Below, one piece after another: positions 52,413 through 62,667 of a stretch of 64,000 nucleotides of DNA. Made by a program: the position numbers and the translations under genes. The stretch comes from Bathymodiolus brooksi. Lineage: Eukaryota; Mollusca; Bivalvia; Mytilida; Modiolidae. The first letter of the stretch is position 1; every line of letters begins with the position of its first letter. The notes under the pieces were generated by a model that was not told where the DNA came from, ran no database searches, and was given only the letters and a program-made list of their open reading frames with translations. The DNA is taken from the NCBI GenBank assembly GCA_963680875.1, contig OY804577.1, positions 103,613,906 through 103,677,905 on the forward strand, written 5' to 3'.

Positions 52413-53939
52413 AAGAAAACCTTAAAGAAATTAATTAGTCGCCTGTTGAAGAAATGCAGTGAATATCCCGACGACTGTGGTGCTTGGCGACAGGGTGGTA
52501 ATTCTACTAAGACTGCCCATTTCATCAGGTCTGCTCAGAATTCACTGCATTTCGTTACTTACCGGGCCGGCAATTATGGCAAAATGTTTAAGGGTAACTT
52601 TGTTCCCTTAGATCTTCAGCCAGACCCCTCTACTATTGTAGTTGCTTATCACAAATACTCCATATCAGCCCGCAATTCTTCTTATAAGAAGCGGGTAACG
52701 TGGTTTAATTCCGAACCTGTTATAGCCACTGCAATTGTAGAGTATATTGGGGAGTATGTCCCTAGTGTAGTATACGGCAATGCCCAGCATACTACAGTCC
52801 CTTACCGTAGCTTGACTTTCCATCAGAGGTCCATTCTCAGTGATGGGATTCAACACGGTAAGGCTCCATGGGAGATCAGGAGAGACGTTAACACGGCTAT
52901 TTCTGATGACATTATATCAAACCGTGTTGCTCAAAATGCTAGATATTATCAGCATAAGAAAGACCGGCCCGAGAGCACACACCGTTTGAATGTGGCTGAT
53001 GACGTTCTTTCTGTCCTGAACATGTTTCAGAACAGTCGCTTTATTAGGGAAGTCATCACGACTTGTTCATCTAAGCCGCCTAGTATCATTCTGTATACTG
53101 ATTTGCAGATGGCCATACTTAAATCTGCAATTGCATCAGGTACAGTTATTGGCATAGACCGAACTTTTAACCTAAGTTCGTGTTTTTTGACTCCCCTCTG
53201 CTTCCCAAATGTTAATTTGGAGAGTAAGCGGACGTCTATTCCCCCTGTTATGTTAGGCCCCATGCTGTTGCATTGGGATGGGAATATGGATTCCTACCAT
53301 AAGTTTACCTCCCATCTTCAGGCCAAGTTGGCCGATATTGACCAGACGAATCTTATATTCGGGTCAGATGAGGAGTTTTGCTGTAGTTAAGGGAGTTAAC
53401 TTATCGTTTCTCAATGCAATGCGTGTCCTTTGTGCGAAGCACTTAAAGGACAACGCTATTGTTAATCTTGGTAAGTCACTACCTCAGCCAGAGGTTACCA
53501 AGATTATCAGTAAGCTATCAGGGGAGAGTGGTATTCTGGCTTCAGAAGACCAGGTCACGTTCGACGAGATTCGCGACGATATGACATCCCCTACCTGTCT
53601 AACAGGTTGCTTCCCAACTTGGAGCAATTCGCTTTCAAGCCTCGGCTACGACACCCCTGTTTGCCTCGTCTATGGTACAACAACTGTAACGAGTCGTACA
53701 ACAATGTTATTAAGCGGGATACCAACTGGGTTATCCAGAAGTTGCCCGACTTAGTGACAAAGTTGTACGAACTCGAACAGGACCAGACACGCGACGTCAG
53801 GGGTGCACTATTTGACAAAGGCAAGTATGTCTTGTCAAAGCAGGCAGCTGTGCTCAAAGTCTCGTACGAGACATGGACACAGTTGTTGCCAGAACAGAGG
53901 TCAAGACGTCTCTTGAGATTAAGATGGCCACCGTTCTAA
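52413..53939 (+). pseudogene. MULE-like DDE transposase remnant
   Basis: The frame opens at 52413 without a credible ATG and runs to 53390. Coding then continues in the +1 frame (about 53380-53590: VVKGVNLSFLNAMRVLCAKH) and returns to the first frame at about 53607-53939 (RLWYNNCNESYNNVIKRD). This makes two frameshifts and about 500 residues in total. The words GIDRTFNLSSCFLTPL and LIFGSDEE are spaced like the first two acidic residues of a MULE-type DDE core, and the Asn-rich ESYNNVIKR region fits the third. The base composition is more GC-rich than its surroundings, as expected of a transferred or recently inserted element. A zinc-finger N-terminus is not seen. The family call rests on motif memory, so other DDE families remain possible. 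Confidence 0.55.
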
Positions 53940-54180
53940 TCAGTAGCTGAAAATCACCTCTGCAGTTTTTGGAAGATTTTGTATGGATTTAATCATACTT
54001 TCACAGTAAAGGTTATATGAAAATGTTCAGGATTTTCTGCTCTTCAGGATGATGGTTTTTCTGGACAAAAATTTTCAAATCTAGTAAAAAGATTTTTGAT
54101 GATATGAAAATATTGTGTGAATTTATTGTGAACTCAACTCAGCTGTAGTACATTGTATTTTGTATTGTCAACACACTATT

Positions 54181-55113
54181 ATGGCAAGTAACAGAGGAAC
54201 TGTACAGACTTTATTGTCAACTAGGAAAGTTAACACTAATAAATCTTCAAGTGAAAAACCATCAAAAGAGGCTAAACGAACATATTCAGATGTTTCAATG
54301 GATAGTAGTATAGACTTGGCAGTAATTCAAAATGACCTTGAGGCAATAAAAGGTAAACTGGAAAAAGTAGTGAAAAAAAATGATCTTGATCAATTATCCC
54401 AATCATTAGTGAAAAAGAGTGACATTGAATTAATCGTCACATCTATTGTTACCAAATTAATGGACAACTTTAAAAAAGAACTTGATGAAAAACTTGAAAA
54501 AAAGTTCATAGAAAAAACTGGCAAACAACAAAAAGCTATTGAGGAATTGACTAAAGAGAATGAACAACTTAGGGAAATTGCTGCAGAACAAAGAAGGACA
54601 ATTAACAGTTTAAAAATGGTAGTTGATGATAATGTAACCAGAACGAAGGAAGCCATCAGAATGTGCAATTACAATGAGCAATATTCCCGAAAATTTAATA
54701 TTAAGATCATGAACTATCAGAAAAAAGAAGGTGAAGATTTGAGATCTGACTTCATCAACAAAATAGCTAAGGAAAAATTAAAAGTTACTATACAGCCAGA
54801 TGAAATTCAAGCAATTCACAGGATTAGGGGAAAGGAAGGACAGGCACCACCAGCAATAGTTAAGTTAATAAACACTGAGGTCAAATCAAGAGTTATGAGG
54901 GTTAAAAAGAACTTGCCAAAAGAAGGTTTAAGGCTAGTTGATGACATTTCAAAGCAAAACATGGCTTTAATTACTAGGCTTAGATCCTCACAACATTTTG
55001 AAAGCGTCTGGTATTTCAACTGTGCAGTACATGCAAAGACACTTGCTGGCTCCAGGTATAAATTTGACATAAATGATGACATTGAAAAAAAGATTGGGAA
55101 AAAAAGAATTTAA
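54181..55113 (+). CDS. LINE ORF1 protein (L1/Tx1-like)
   Basis: ATG at 54181 (MASNRGTVQTLLSTRK) begins an intact frame of 310 codons. An N-terminal Ser/Lys-rich part is followed by a long coiled coil (about residues 45-155, with heptads around LEKVVKKNDLDQL and IEELTKENEQLREIAAEQ). An RRM-like segment starts at NEQYSRKFNIKIMNYQK, and a C-terminal part has IQAIHRIRGK and PPAIVKL. This order (coiled coil, RRM, CTD) is that of L1-type ORF1 proteins, which trimerise and bind the element's RNA as a chaperone. The frame is unbroken, in contrast to ORF2 downstream. Confidence 0.85.
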   Translation: MASNRGTVQTLLSTRKVNTNKSSSEKPSKEAKRTYSDVSMDSSIDLAVIQNDLEAIKGKLEKVVKKNDLDQLSQSLVKKSDIELIVTSIVTKLMDNFKKELDEKLEKKFIEKTGKQQKAIEELTKENEQLREIAAEQRRTINSLKMVVDDNVTRTKEAIRMCNYNEQYSRKFNIKIMNYQKKEGEDLRSDFINKIAKEKLKVTIQPDEIQAIHRIRGKEGQAPPAIVKLINTEVKSRVMRVKKNLPKEGLRLVDDISKQNMALITRLRSSQHFESVWYFNCAVHAKTLAGSRYKFDINDDIEKKIGKKRI

Positions 55114-55306
55114 TGAACTATATATATGAGTTATGTGTGTGAACTATGAAACTATATTGTATATTGCTGATTTTGAATTTCTGTGGACTATCATGATTTT
55201 ATTGTGGCATCTGTACATATGTGGGAAAGTGTAGACATTGACTGTATGTAAGTATATCCTTCTCATTTTCTTTAATATATAGATCTACTTTATCTCCAAA
55301 AAAAAA
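55114..55306. other. Sequence after ORF1
   Basis: AT-rich, contains repeated gaactatgaaactata-like words, and ends in an A-run before the inserted element. Confidence 0.4.
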
Positions 55307-56957
55307 CTAGAGGCTCAGGTGAGCCTGTATAGCTCACCTGACATAAATAAGTCCTCTTAAGAATGTCTGCATGCTGAATACATCTAAGTTACTATTCAAA
55401 TCCCATACTGCCATAGGGTTCTATGTTAAAACTATGTCTGCTCATGGCAGCCATCTTGGATGGAGGTCGTGGTCACCGGACACAATTTTGAAAGTATACT
55501 ACCCAAGGACCATCCATGCCATGTTTGCTTTAAATTGGCTGACTGGTTTCAGAAGAGAAGACTTTTAAACAATTTTCCCATAGGGTCCTATGTTAAAACT
55601 ATGTCTGCTGACGGCAGCCATTTTGAACCGAGATCGGGATCACTGAACACAATTTTGGAAGTTGACCACCTAAGGACCATCGATGACATGTTTGCTATAT
55701 TGGCTTATTAGTTTCAGAGGAGAAGATTCTAAAACATTTTTCCCATAGGGTCCTATGTTAAAACTACAGTATGTCTGCTGAAGGTGGCCATCTTGGATGG
55801 AGGTCAGGGTCACTGGACACAATTTTGAAAATTGACCACTTAAGGACCATCCATGCCATGTTTGCTTTAAATTGGCTTACTGGTTTCAGAGAAGAAGATT
55901 TTTAAATATATTTCCCATAGGGTCCTATGTTAAAACTATGTTCGCTGATGGCGGCCATCTTGAATTTCCGATCAGCAAACGATTCACAATTTTAGTACAG
56001 GACCACCCAATGATCATTCCTGCAAAGCCACAATTCAATTGGCTTAGTGGTTTCTAACAAGAAGATTTTTAAAATTTCGACCAATCAGAACACATTATAG
56101 GCCCTGGCAGCCATGTTGGATTTCCGATCAGCACCAAAAACACAAATCTTGTATATGACCATCCAATGAACATTTCTGCCAAGTTTGGTTCAAATCTGTT
56201 TTGTGGTTTCAGAAAAAAAGATGAAAATGTGAAATTCCCATAGGGTCCAATGTTAAACTAAGTCGAGTCATGGTGGCCATCTTGAATTTCCGATTGGCAA
56301 ACGATTCACAAGTTTAGTACAGGACCACCCAATGATCATTCCTGCAAAGTCACAATTCAATTGGCTTAGTGGTTTCTAACAAGAAGATTTTTTAAATTTC
56401 GACCAATCAGAACACATTATGGGCCCTGGAATCCATGTTAGATTTCCGATCAGCGCCAAAAACAAAAATCTTGTATATGACCATCCAATGAACATTTCTG
56501 CCAAGTTTGGTTCAAATCTGTTTTGTGGTTTCAGAAAAAAAGATGAAAATGTGAAATTCCCATAGGGTCCAATGTTAAACTAAGTCGAGTCATGGCGGCC
56601 ATCTTGAATTTCCGATCGGCAAACGATTCACAATTTTAGTACAGGACCACCCAATGATCATTCCTGCAAAGTCACAATTCAATTGACTTAGTGGTTTCTG
56701 ACAAGAAGATTTTTAAAATTTCAGCCAATGAAAACACATTATGGGCCCTGGCAGCCATGTTGGATTTCAAATCAGCACCAAAAACACAAATCTGGTAGAG
56801 GACCATCCAGTGAACATTTCTGGCAAGTTTGGCTGATTTCTGTTCAGCGGTTTCAGAGAAGAAGATTTAAATGTGAAAAGCTAACGGACGGACGGACGGA
56901 CGGACGACGGACGCTTACCCATGACAAAAGCTCACATGGCCTATGGCCAGGTGAGCT
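55307..56957 (+). mobile_element. Most complete GTGAGCTAAAAAG-family element
   Basis: It starts ctagaggctcaggtgagcct with a hairpin (aggtgagc/gctcacct). It contains about nine units of roughly 170 bp with catagggtcctatgttaaa and ggcagccatcttgga. It ends with a (GACG)n run at 56881-56915 and the hairpin agctcacatggcc/ggccaggtgagct. No open frame of significance. It is inserted between LINE ORF1 and ORF2. Confidence 0.85.
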
Positions 56958-57347
56958 AAAAAGGAAAAAAAGAAAAAAAGTTGGGTTCGGAATAGCAAAG
57001 GGCAATAATCCAAGTTGACTACTGTAACAACAATATGCCAGTCATCCTTTCCCATATGTGACATGGTGTATATATTTTACTGCATGATTTTTATTTTTAC
57101 TAAGGTAATTTTCAAAGACATGTTGATAACTGTTCATGATAAAATATACTTCTCACATTTTGATTACAGGTATTGTTACATAAATGTTTATTTTATTTAT
57201 TTATTATTTGTTTTTCTAGACCTAAATTCATGAACAAACATACCACTTCAGTAATGTACTTTCTATTTTTATTTTTTGTTGTTGCTGTGTATATATAAAT
57301 GTATATGTGCTGTACTCATTATATATTCCATTTAGTGATACATGTAT

Positions 57348-57402
57348 AAGTTAAGGAACCAAAGCTCATACCTGGGGTCCCTGCTGCTTGGTTCTTTGAC
57401 TT
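57348..57402 (+). ncRNA. RNA-like hairpin 1
   Basis: The arm aagttaaggaaccaa pairs with ttggttctttgactt over 15 consecutive pairs including two G-T. The loop holds ctcatacctggggtccctgc. It forms a pair with the hairpin at 57489-57547. Whether it is transcribed as part of the LINE is inference. Confidence 0.55.
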
Positions 57403-57488
57403 CTAGTTTAATTATTTATCAGATTCTGTGCATCCAATTAAAATCATTACAATCCACTTCCTAACAATTATATATTCCATTTAATGAT

Positions 57489-57547
57489 ATAAGTTGATGA
57501 GCTGAGACTCACACCCGAGGTCCCTGCAGCTCAGCTCCTCAACTTAT
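57489..57547 (+). ncRNA. RNA-like hairpin 2
   Basis: The arm ataagttgatgagctgag pairs with ctcagctcctcaacttat at 17 of 18 positions. The loop ctcacacccgaggtccctgc matches that of hairpin 1, while the stem bases differ by paired changes. The two lie in a diverged tandem repeat of about 149 bp (atatattcca at 57321 and 57470). Confidence 0.6.
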
Positions 57548-58119
57548 AGCGTCAATTTATTAGAATTTATTAGATATGGTACATTTAAACAACCCTACCA
57601 TTTACTTCCTAAAATTATTTAAACTTATAATCAATTTGTCTTTATTAAGTCAAGCTTTTTGTGAGTGGATGAGGTTCAGTAACCAAACATAGAACAACCA
57701 TTTGTATATGCCTGTCATTCGATGTATATGTATTATAGGTTTGTGTGATGTATACATTAAATGTTGCCCACGTATGCTGTAAATTGTACACTAGACATAA
57801 GGGAAGGGAAATAACTCCTCTTTATTTTTACTTTTTTTTTTTTTTTGGTTTCATATCATTTCATATCTGCCTGTGAAATACATGGTATAGTGCTATCATG
57901 CTATTTCCCCATTTTTGTGTTGATATGTTGATTCACTTCTCAATTTCTACTTCAATGCTGAAACAGAATGTGTAGGAAATTGTATGTTGAAACATAAAAC
58001 AATATCTACTCTTTGGTTAATTAAGGTGTATTGTTTAACATTTTTCCATATTATACATTTACATGTAGTAGGTTAAATTTAATTTTATATTTAAAAATAT
58101 ATATATATATATATATACG
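57548..58119. other. Noncoding, AT-rich, with TA microsatellite
   Basis: A T-run lies near 57830-57846 and a (TA)n run at about 58095-58118. No gene recognised. Confidence 0.5.
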
Positions 58120-58278
58120 TCTGAAAATTAAACCAAACAGTGTTAGAATTAGATTTTAGAGCTGTCAAATTTTTGTTCTTCCCTCGACGGGATTTGAACC
58201 CACACCATTGATACACTGCAGCACCATTCGCTTAGCCTTACGTCCAGCGCCCTAGACCACTCGACCACATCCACTCCC
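58120..58278 (-). mobile_element. tRNA-like SINE inserted in a TA microsatellite
   Basis: On the minus strand an A-box-like tggtcgagtgg (58257-58267) and a perfect-looking B-box gggttcaaatccc (58189-58201) are spaced as in a long-variable-arm tRNA. The acceptor-stem ends do not pair, so this is a tRNA-derived element or pseudogene, not a working tRNA gene. TA repeats lie on both sides. Confidence 0.65.
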
Positions 58279-58665
58279 TATATATATATATATAATATAT
58301 AAAGTTAAAAATAAATTTAATAGTATTCAAATTTAAAATGTTAGTTTAGGTCATACAAGGGTGATAACTCACAACATTAATGTAACACTTACTTTAGATA
58401 TATAACTATTTCTATATAATGCCAAACTGTACAAAAAAACTGACATCTTTACGATATAGATGTTTATATTAACAATTGTCAAGCGTCATCTTGTGTATGT
58501 ATGTGTGTGTATGTTTGCATGTTGTATACATTGCATGTTTACATCTGATTTGAATAAGGGTGTGTGTAGGTGTGCATGTGTGAGGGTGTGTTTGTTATCC
58601 ATATTTATTGTGATTATAAAGTGTCACTTGCTCCTGTTGAAAATTTTATATGAAAATATAACATA

Positions 58666-59331
58666 ATGAATAACCATATTAAAGTTCTATCGATGAATGT
58701 AATGGGTCTTTCTTCAAATTCCAAGAAGAGATTAGATGTATTTAACTGGGCAAAATCAAAAAACGCTTCTATTGTTTGTTTTCAGGAGACACATAGTACT
58801 AAAGATATTGAAACTAGATGGGAGGATGAATGGGGTGGTAAATGTTACTTTAGTCATGGTGATAGTAAAAGTGCTGGTGTTAGTATAATGCTCAGAAGTG
58901 GTCTTGATTTTAAGGTTAATGATTTAAAAATAGATGAAAATGGTCGATATATTATATTAGATTTAACTGTTTATGAACAAAGATTAACATTTGTTTGTGT
59001 GTATGGGTACAATACAGATGTATCACAATTCTTTACAGATATACTTTATAAATCTGCAGAATTTGCAAATACAAGTTATCTATTTTGTGGTGACTGGAAT
59101 GCAGTACAAAACAAAAGTGACGATACATACAATGTCCTTCATGACAGAAATATAAATGCCAAACGTGGCAAGGGATACTGGAAATTTTATTCATGGTTGC
59201 TGAGAGATTCAGAATATATTAACTTAGTTAAAACATGTATTAAAAATACAATATCAGAATATTATTCCAATGGAGATGTTGATGATATAATAAATGTTGA
59301 ATTGTCTTGCAATGATCAGAATTTTTTTTGA
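58666..59331 (+). pseudogene. LINE ORF2, endonuclease part
   Basis: From ATG at 58666 the product has the APE-type endonuclease words VLSMNVMGLSSNSKK, VCFQETHS, VCVYGYN and LFCGDWNAVQ, in the correct order. This domain nicks target DNA for reverse transcription. The C-terminal catalytic Ser-Asp-His motif is not seen; after SEYINLVKT the sequence goes straight to linker-like sequence, which suggests an internal deletion. The frame ends in a run of eight T at about 59320, where coding shifts to the next frame. Confidence 0.8.
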
Positions 59332-59923
59332 AATACTTGAGATGAAAATCAGAAGTATCTCTATTGAATATAGTATTAAAAAGTCTAAGCAAGAAAAAGA
59401 AACTACTAGAATATTGGAAAATGATATTCAGAATTTAGAGAATGAGATGAATCTACTACCACATGATTGTACACAAAAATTATTAAATCAAAAGAAAACT
59501 GAACTCGAAATTAAAAGACAACATATAATTGATGGTTTACTTCTCCGTTCTCGGGCAAACTGGCATGAGAATGGGGAAAAATGTACCGAATACTTTTGTA
59601 AATTAGAAAAAAAAATCCTTTATCAACAAGACTATTTCTGAACTTATAGATCAAAAAGGAAATAATATTTCGGACCAGTCAAAAATTCTTTCTGAACAAG
59701 AATGTTTTTATAAAAATCTGTACTCAAGCAAATCTTTATTTGATAATGATGATTCCTTTTTTCACCACGATGTAAGATTAACAGATGAACAAAGAGACTC
59801 CTGTGAGGGTAATTTAACATTTAAGGAATGTGGAGAGGCACTTAAATTGATGAAAAATGGAAAAAGTTCAGGGTCAGATGGTTTTACAGTCGATTTTTTC
59901 AAATTTTTTTGGAAAGATATTGG
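59294..59923 (+). pseudogene. LINE ORF2, linker and start of the RT domain
   Basis: Coding continues in another frame (SIKKSKQEKETTRILEND, then SRANWHENGEKCTEYF), shifts again at about 59610 (the run of A in gaaaaaaaaat), and proceeds through ISELIDQKGNNI to FKECGEALKLMKNGKSSG and DGFTVDFFKFFWKDIG. The last words are the standard lead-in to the reverse transcriptase. Reading stops at the insertion at 59924. Confidence 0.8.
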
Positions 59924-60127
59924 GGGGCCATAGCTATAATCCGACAGGCCAATAGTCCGACAGTCCGATAAATGCTTTAAACTGATGAAAGTTTTGAAAA
60001 ATAATTTGGCCAAAAATGATATTCGTAATTTAAGGATATGGGCCGTTCATTTTCATACGCCCGTCAAAATACGGGCTTATTATGGCATACCGCTGTTCGT
60101 TCGTCCGTCCACGCCTCGTACGATAAC

Positions 60128-60222
60128 ATCTCTCACTTGTTCCCCCTTTTACTGATAGTTCACGTGACATACATTGTACAATGTATTGATAAAAGGGGGA
60201 GCAAGTGAGAGGTGTGATTTTA
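60128..60222. repeat. Inverted repeat inside the transposon
   Basis: ctctcacttgttccccctttta and its near reverse complement (taaaagggggagcaagtgag) form a stem with a loop of roughly 40 bp. A G-run of about 20 bases follows at 60337-60357. Confidence 0.75.
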
Positions 60223-60846
60223 GTCAGTTTGGAAAACGCCAGTTTTCATATGGTATATACAATTAATTGGTTTCAAAAATGCAGCATATTAATTACTGTT
60301 CTCACGCTGTGCAACTGACCTTCAATTGTCACAAAGGGGGAGGGGGGGGGGGGGGGTATCATGGCACAGTTGTTTATTTTGTCATATTCCGATGCTGTTT
60401 CTTTCCGTGCTATAAGGGGTCACTTAGGGACAATTCCTTCAATCGTAACTTTTTATATATGCACTTGTCGTAGAAGGCAACTATAGCAGGGTCACCCGTC
60501 GGAATCCCGGGAAATAAAAATAAGACCAACTTGTCGTCGGAAGAGACAGAAAAACAAGTTCCCGTGTTATGTGGTTGCCCATGTTGATCCACCCCAGAGT
60601 CCCCTCTTTCTGATTTTTTGTTTACAAACTTTTCTCATCCTGAATATGACTGAAATATTGCTTGCTGGACCTTAAGCAATCAATCAATCAATCAATTCGC
60701 ACACATTATTGTATCCAGCTCTATTGATGTGTCGACATTGCTTTTTAACATAAATATTCAATGATAAAGGGCAGGGGACACTGGTACGCTCTTCTTTTTA
60801 TCTTTCCTTTTTTTTGTATTCATTTCTTTCATCTTTTTTTTTAATA

Positions 60847-62297
60847 GGAGTGTTTGCCGTGATGTCATAGGCTTGAGAATTTACCTGTCTGGTTGGCAAG
60901 AAATGGAAAATTTCCATTGTCTTTCATTGAAGACTCAACTTTAAATTGTCATTATTTTTTTGTTATTTAAGATAATTCAATAATTCTTTCAGAAGTGAAA
61001 ATTATATAGAAATAACTAATTCACAATGAAGGTTTGATAAAAATATCCAGAATAAAAGGATTGGAAATTCAATCTTGTTTTATTTAGTTTTGAAGTGTAA
61101 AAATGCATTATTTCATATTAGAATTATGAATTTATCATATCAAAATAAAAAAATGTAAACTGACAGAAAAAATATGAATTTTCTTAAGTCTCTAAAACAA
61201 TTAATAGAACCAAAATTGGTTTGGAAATAAAAAAGTTATAAAAGTTTAAAAATTTGTTATTTTCCTGTCAATTACTTTATTGTTTTATTGCCAACCAAAT
61301 ATTTGTTTATTGGCACAGGCTACGAATACGACGGAAACGTATTCGTAGCCTGGGTTCTACAAGTACGACGGGCGGAAGTTGTGACTAAATGATCAACCGG
61401 TTTCCGGACATGGACACCTATTTTACGGAAATTAATCACGTATTGCTAGCATCTAGAGGCTACGAATACGACGGATTTCTCGATTTTCTTAATTCTATTG
61501 TTTTTATTTCATTAAATGAAAATTCATGAATTTTTTATATGATTTTCTGTTTCTAGTTTATTTTTATTCCAATAAAATCTGATGCATTGAAAAACTAGTC
61601 TTACAATACACGATTAAGCCCATGGATTTCACTGGTATGAGTACTTCTCAGAATACAACTCACACTTCCCAATACTAATTATTTTCAAAATGGACGACGA
61701 TGGTAGTGTGCTCCGTGTTGGAGCAAAGTATAAATCTTGTACAGATTTAGAGCATGCCCTAAAAAAAATTCCAGCAGGATAACTACGTCCAACTTTATAG
61801 GCGTAGCTAAAGAAAGCTTGGTACGGGGTCCAAATATAAAAACATGGAAGCTGCAGAAAGTGCAGCAGGTCTTTTAATTTATAAGGAGTTGGATTATTCC
61901 TGTATTCATGGAGGGACACATTTTAGTTCCATTTCCAACGGTCAAAGCCCAAACACAAGGTAAAATCACATATAATATACCTTAAATAAGCAAATGATCA
62001 TCACTTTGATTGCAGTTCTTCATATTAAATTCGCAGCGATGTCTTCAATCATGTTCTGTATAGCAGCAAATACATGTTTATAGAATTTTTAAGTCGTTAC
62101 GATACTATCGTAATCTTTATAGTATCACAGTAACTATGATAAATGTCTAAAAACAATATATTTAAGAAAACAAAAATCTGTCGTACTTGTAGAACCCAGG
62201 CTACGAATACGTTTCCGTCGTATTCGTAGCCTGTGCCTTGTTTATTGTCATGCAAATTAGTGAATATGACATCACTAATGAGATTGGCGAACACTCC
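60847..62297. mobile_element. Nested element with TA target site
   Basis: The inverted ends are GGAGTGTTTGCC (60847) and GGCGAACACTCC (to 62297), with inner words gtgatgtcata inverted as tatgacatcac. TA lies on both sides. This suits a Tc1/mariner-like MITE. Its body is interrupted by the element at 61313-62237. Confidence 0.6.
61313..62237. mobile_element. Innermost foldback element with 10-bp duplication
   Basis: The inverted ends are nearly perfect over about 57 bp (gcacaggctacgaatacgac ... gttctacaagtacgac). Each end contains its own hairpin (ggctacgaatacg versus cgtattcgtagcc). TTGTTTATTG lies at 61303-61312 and 62238-62247. A third copy of ggctacgaatacgacgga is at 61459. Target duplications of 9-11 bp suit MULE-like elements. 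No credible gene inside. Confidence 0.8.
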
Positions 62298-62667
62298 TAT
62301 AGTGACTTTTCTTGGCTGGACTCGGCTACACGCTACTTGAATAAAGCCTGAAGTAGTCGCTACTCTAAAATATACGGGATACTTACACTACCGGTTCATC
62401 ACGACTGGATCTAGGTTTTTATGGAGTCTGTATTGTTCATATATGTGGGTTTTGTTTTAGTTCTTGCGTGGCCCTGCCAATTGTTTGTCCGTCTACGATA
62501 TCGTGTTTCCGATGTTCTGGACCTTTCTTTGGTGAGTAAACGGTTCGGTTTCTGGCCCCATATTACACATGTTATAGTGTTAACTTTCAAAGAAATAAAG
62601 CATTTGTCGGACTATCGGACTGTCGGACCGTCGGGCTATCGGATTATAGGTCGGACCCCGATATTGG

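Larger units (their letters stand above)
59924..62659. mobile_element. DNA transposon (8-bp duplication) inside LINE ORF2
   Basis: GATATTGG occurs at 59916-59923 and 62660-62667. The ends are inverted for about 60 bp, with GGGG then CTATAATCCGA, GTCCGACAGTCCGATA and AATGCTTTA words. Taking out the insert plus one duplication restores the LINE reading frame exactly, which proves the boundaries. The ends contain several short repeats of the type gtccgacagtccgata. No transposase is visible, so it is non-autonomous. It contains two further nested elements. Merlin, hAT, P or MULE superfamilies could fit an 8-bp duplication. Confidence 0.85.

Noticed and set aside
58186..58277. Working tRNA gene on the minus strand
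   Set aside because: A- and B-box words are good but the two acceptor-stem halves do not pair; it is called a tRNA-derived SINE.
58460..58666. 68-codon frame before ORF2
   Set aside because: Derived from a GT-rich low-complexity stretch (gtgtgtatgt-like); no start or family evidence.
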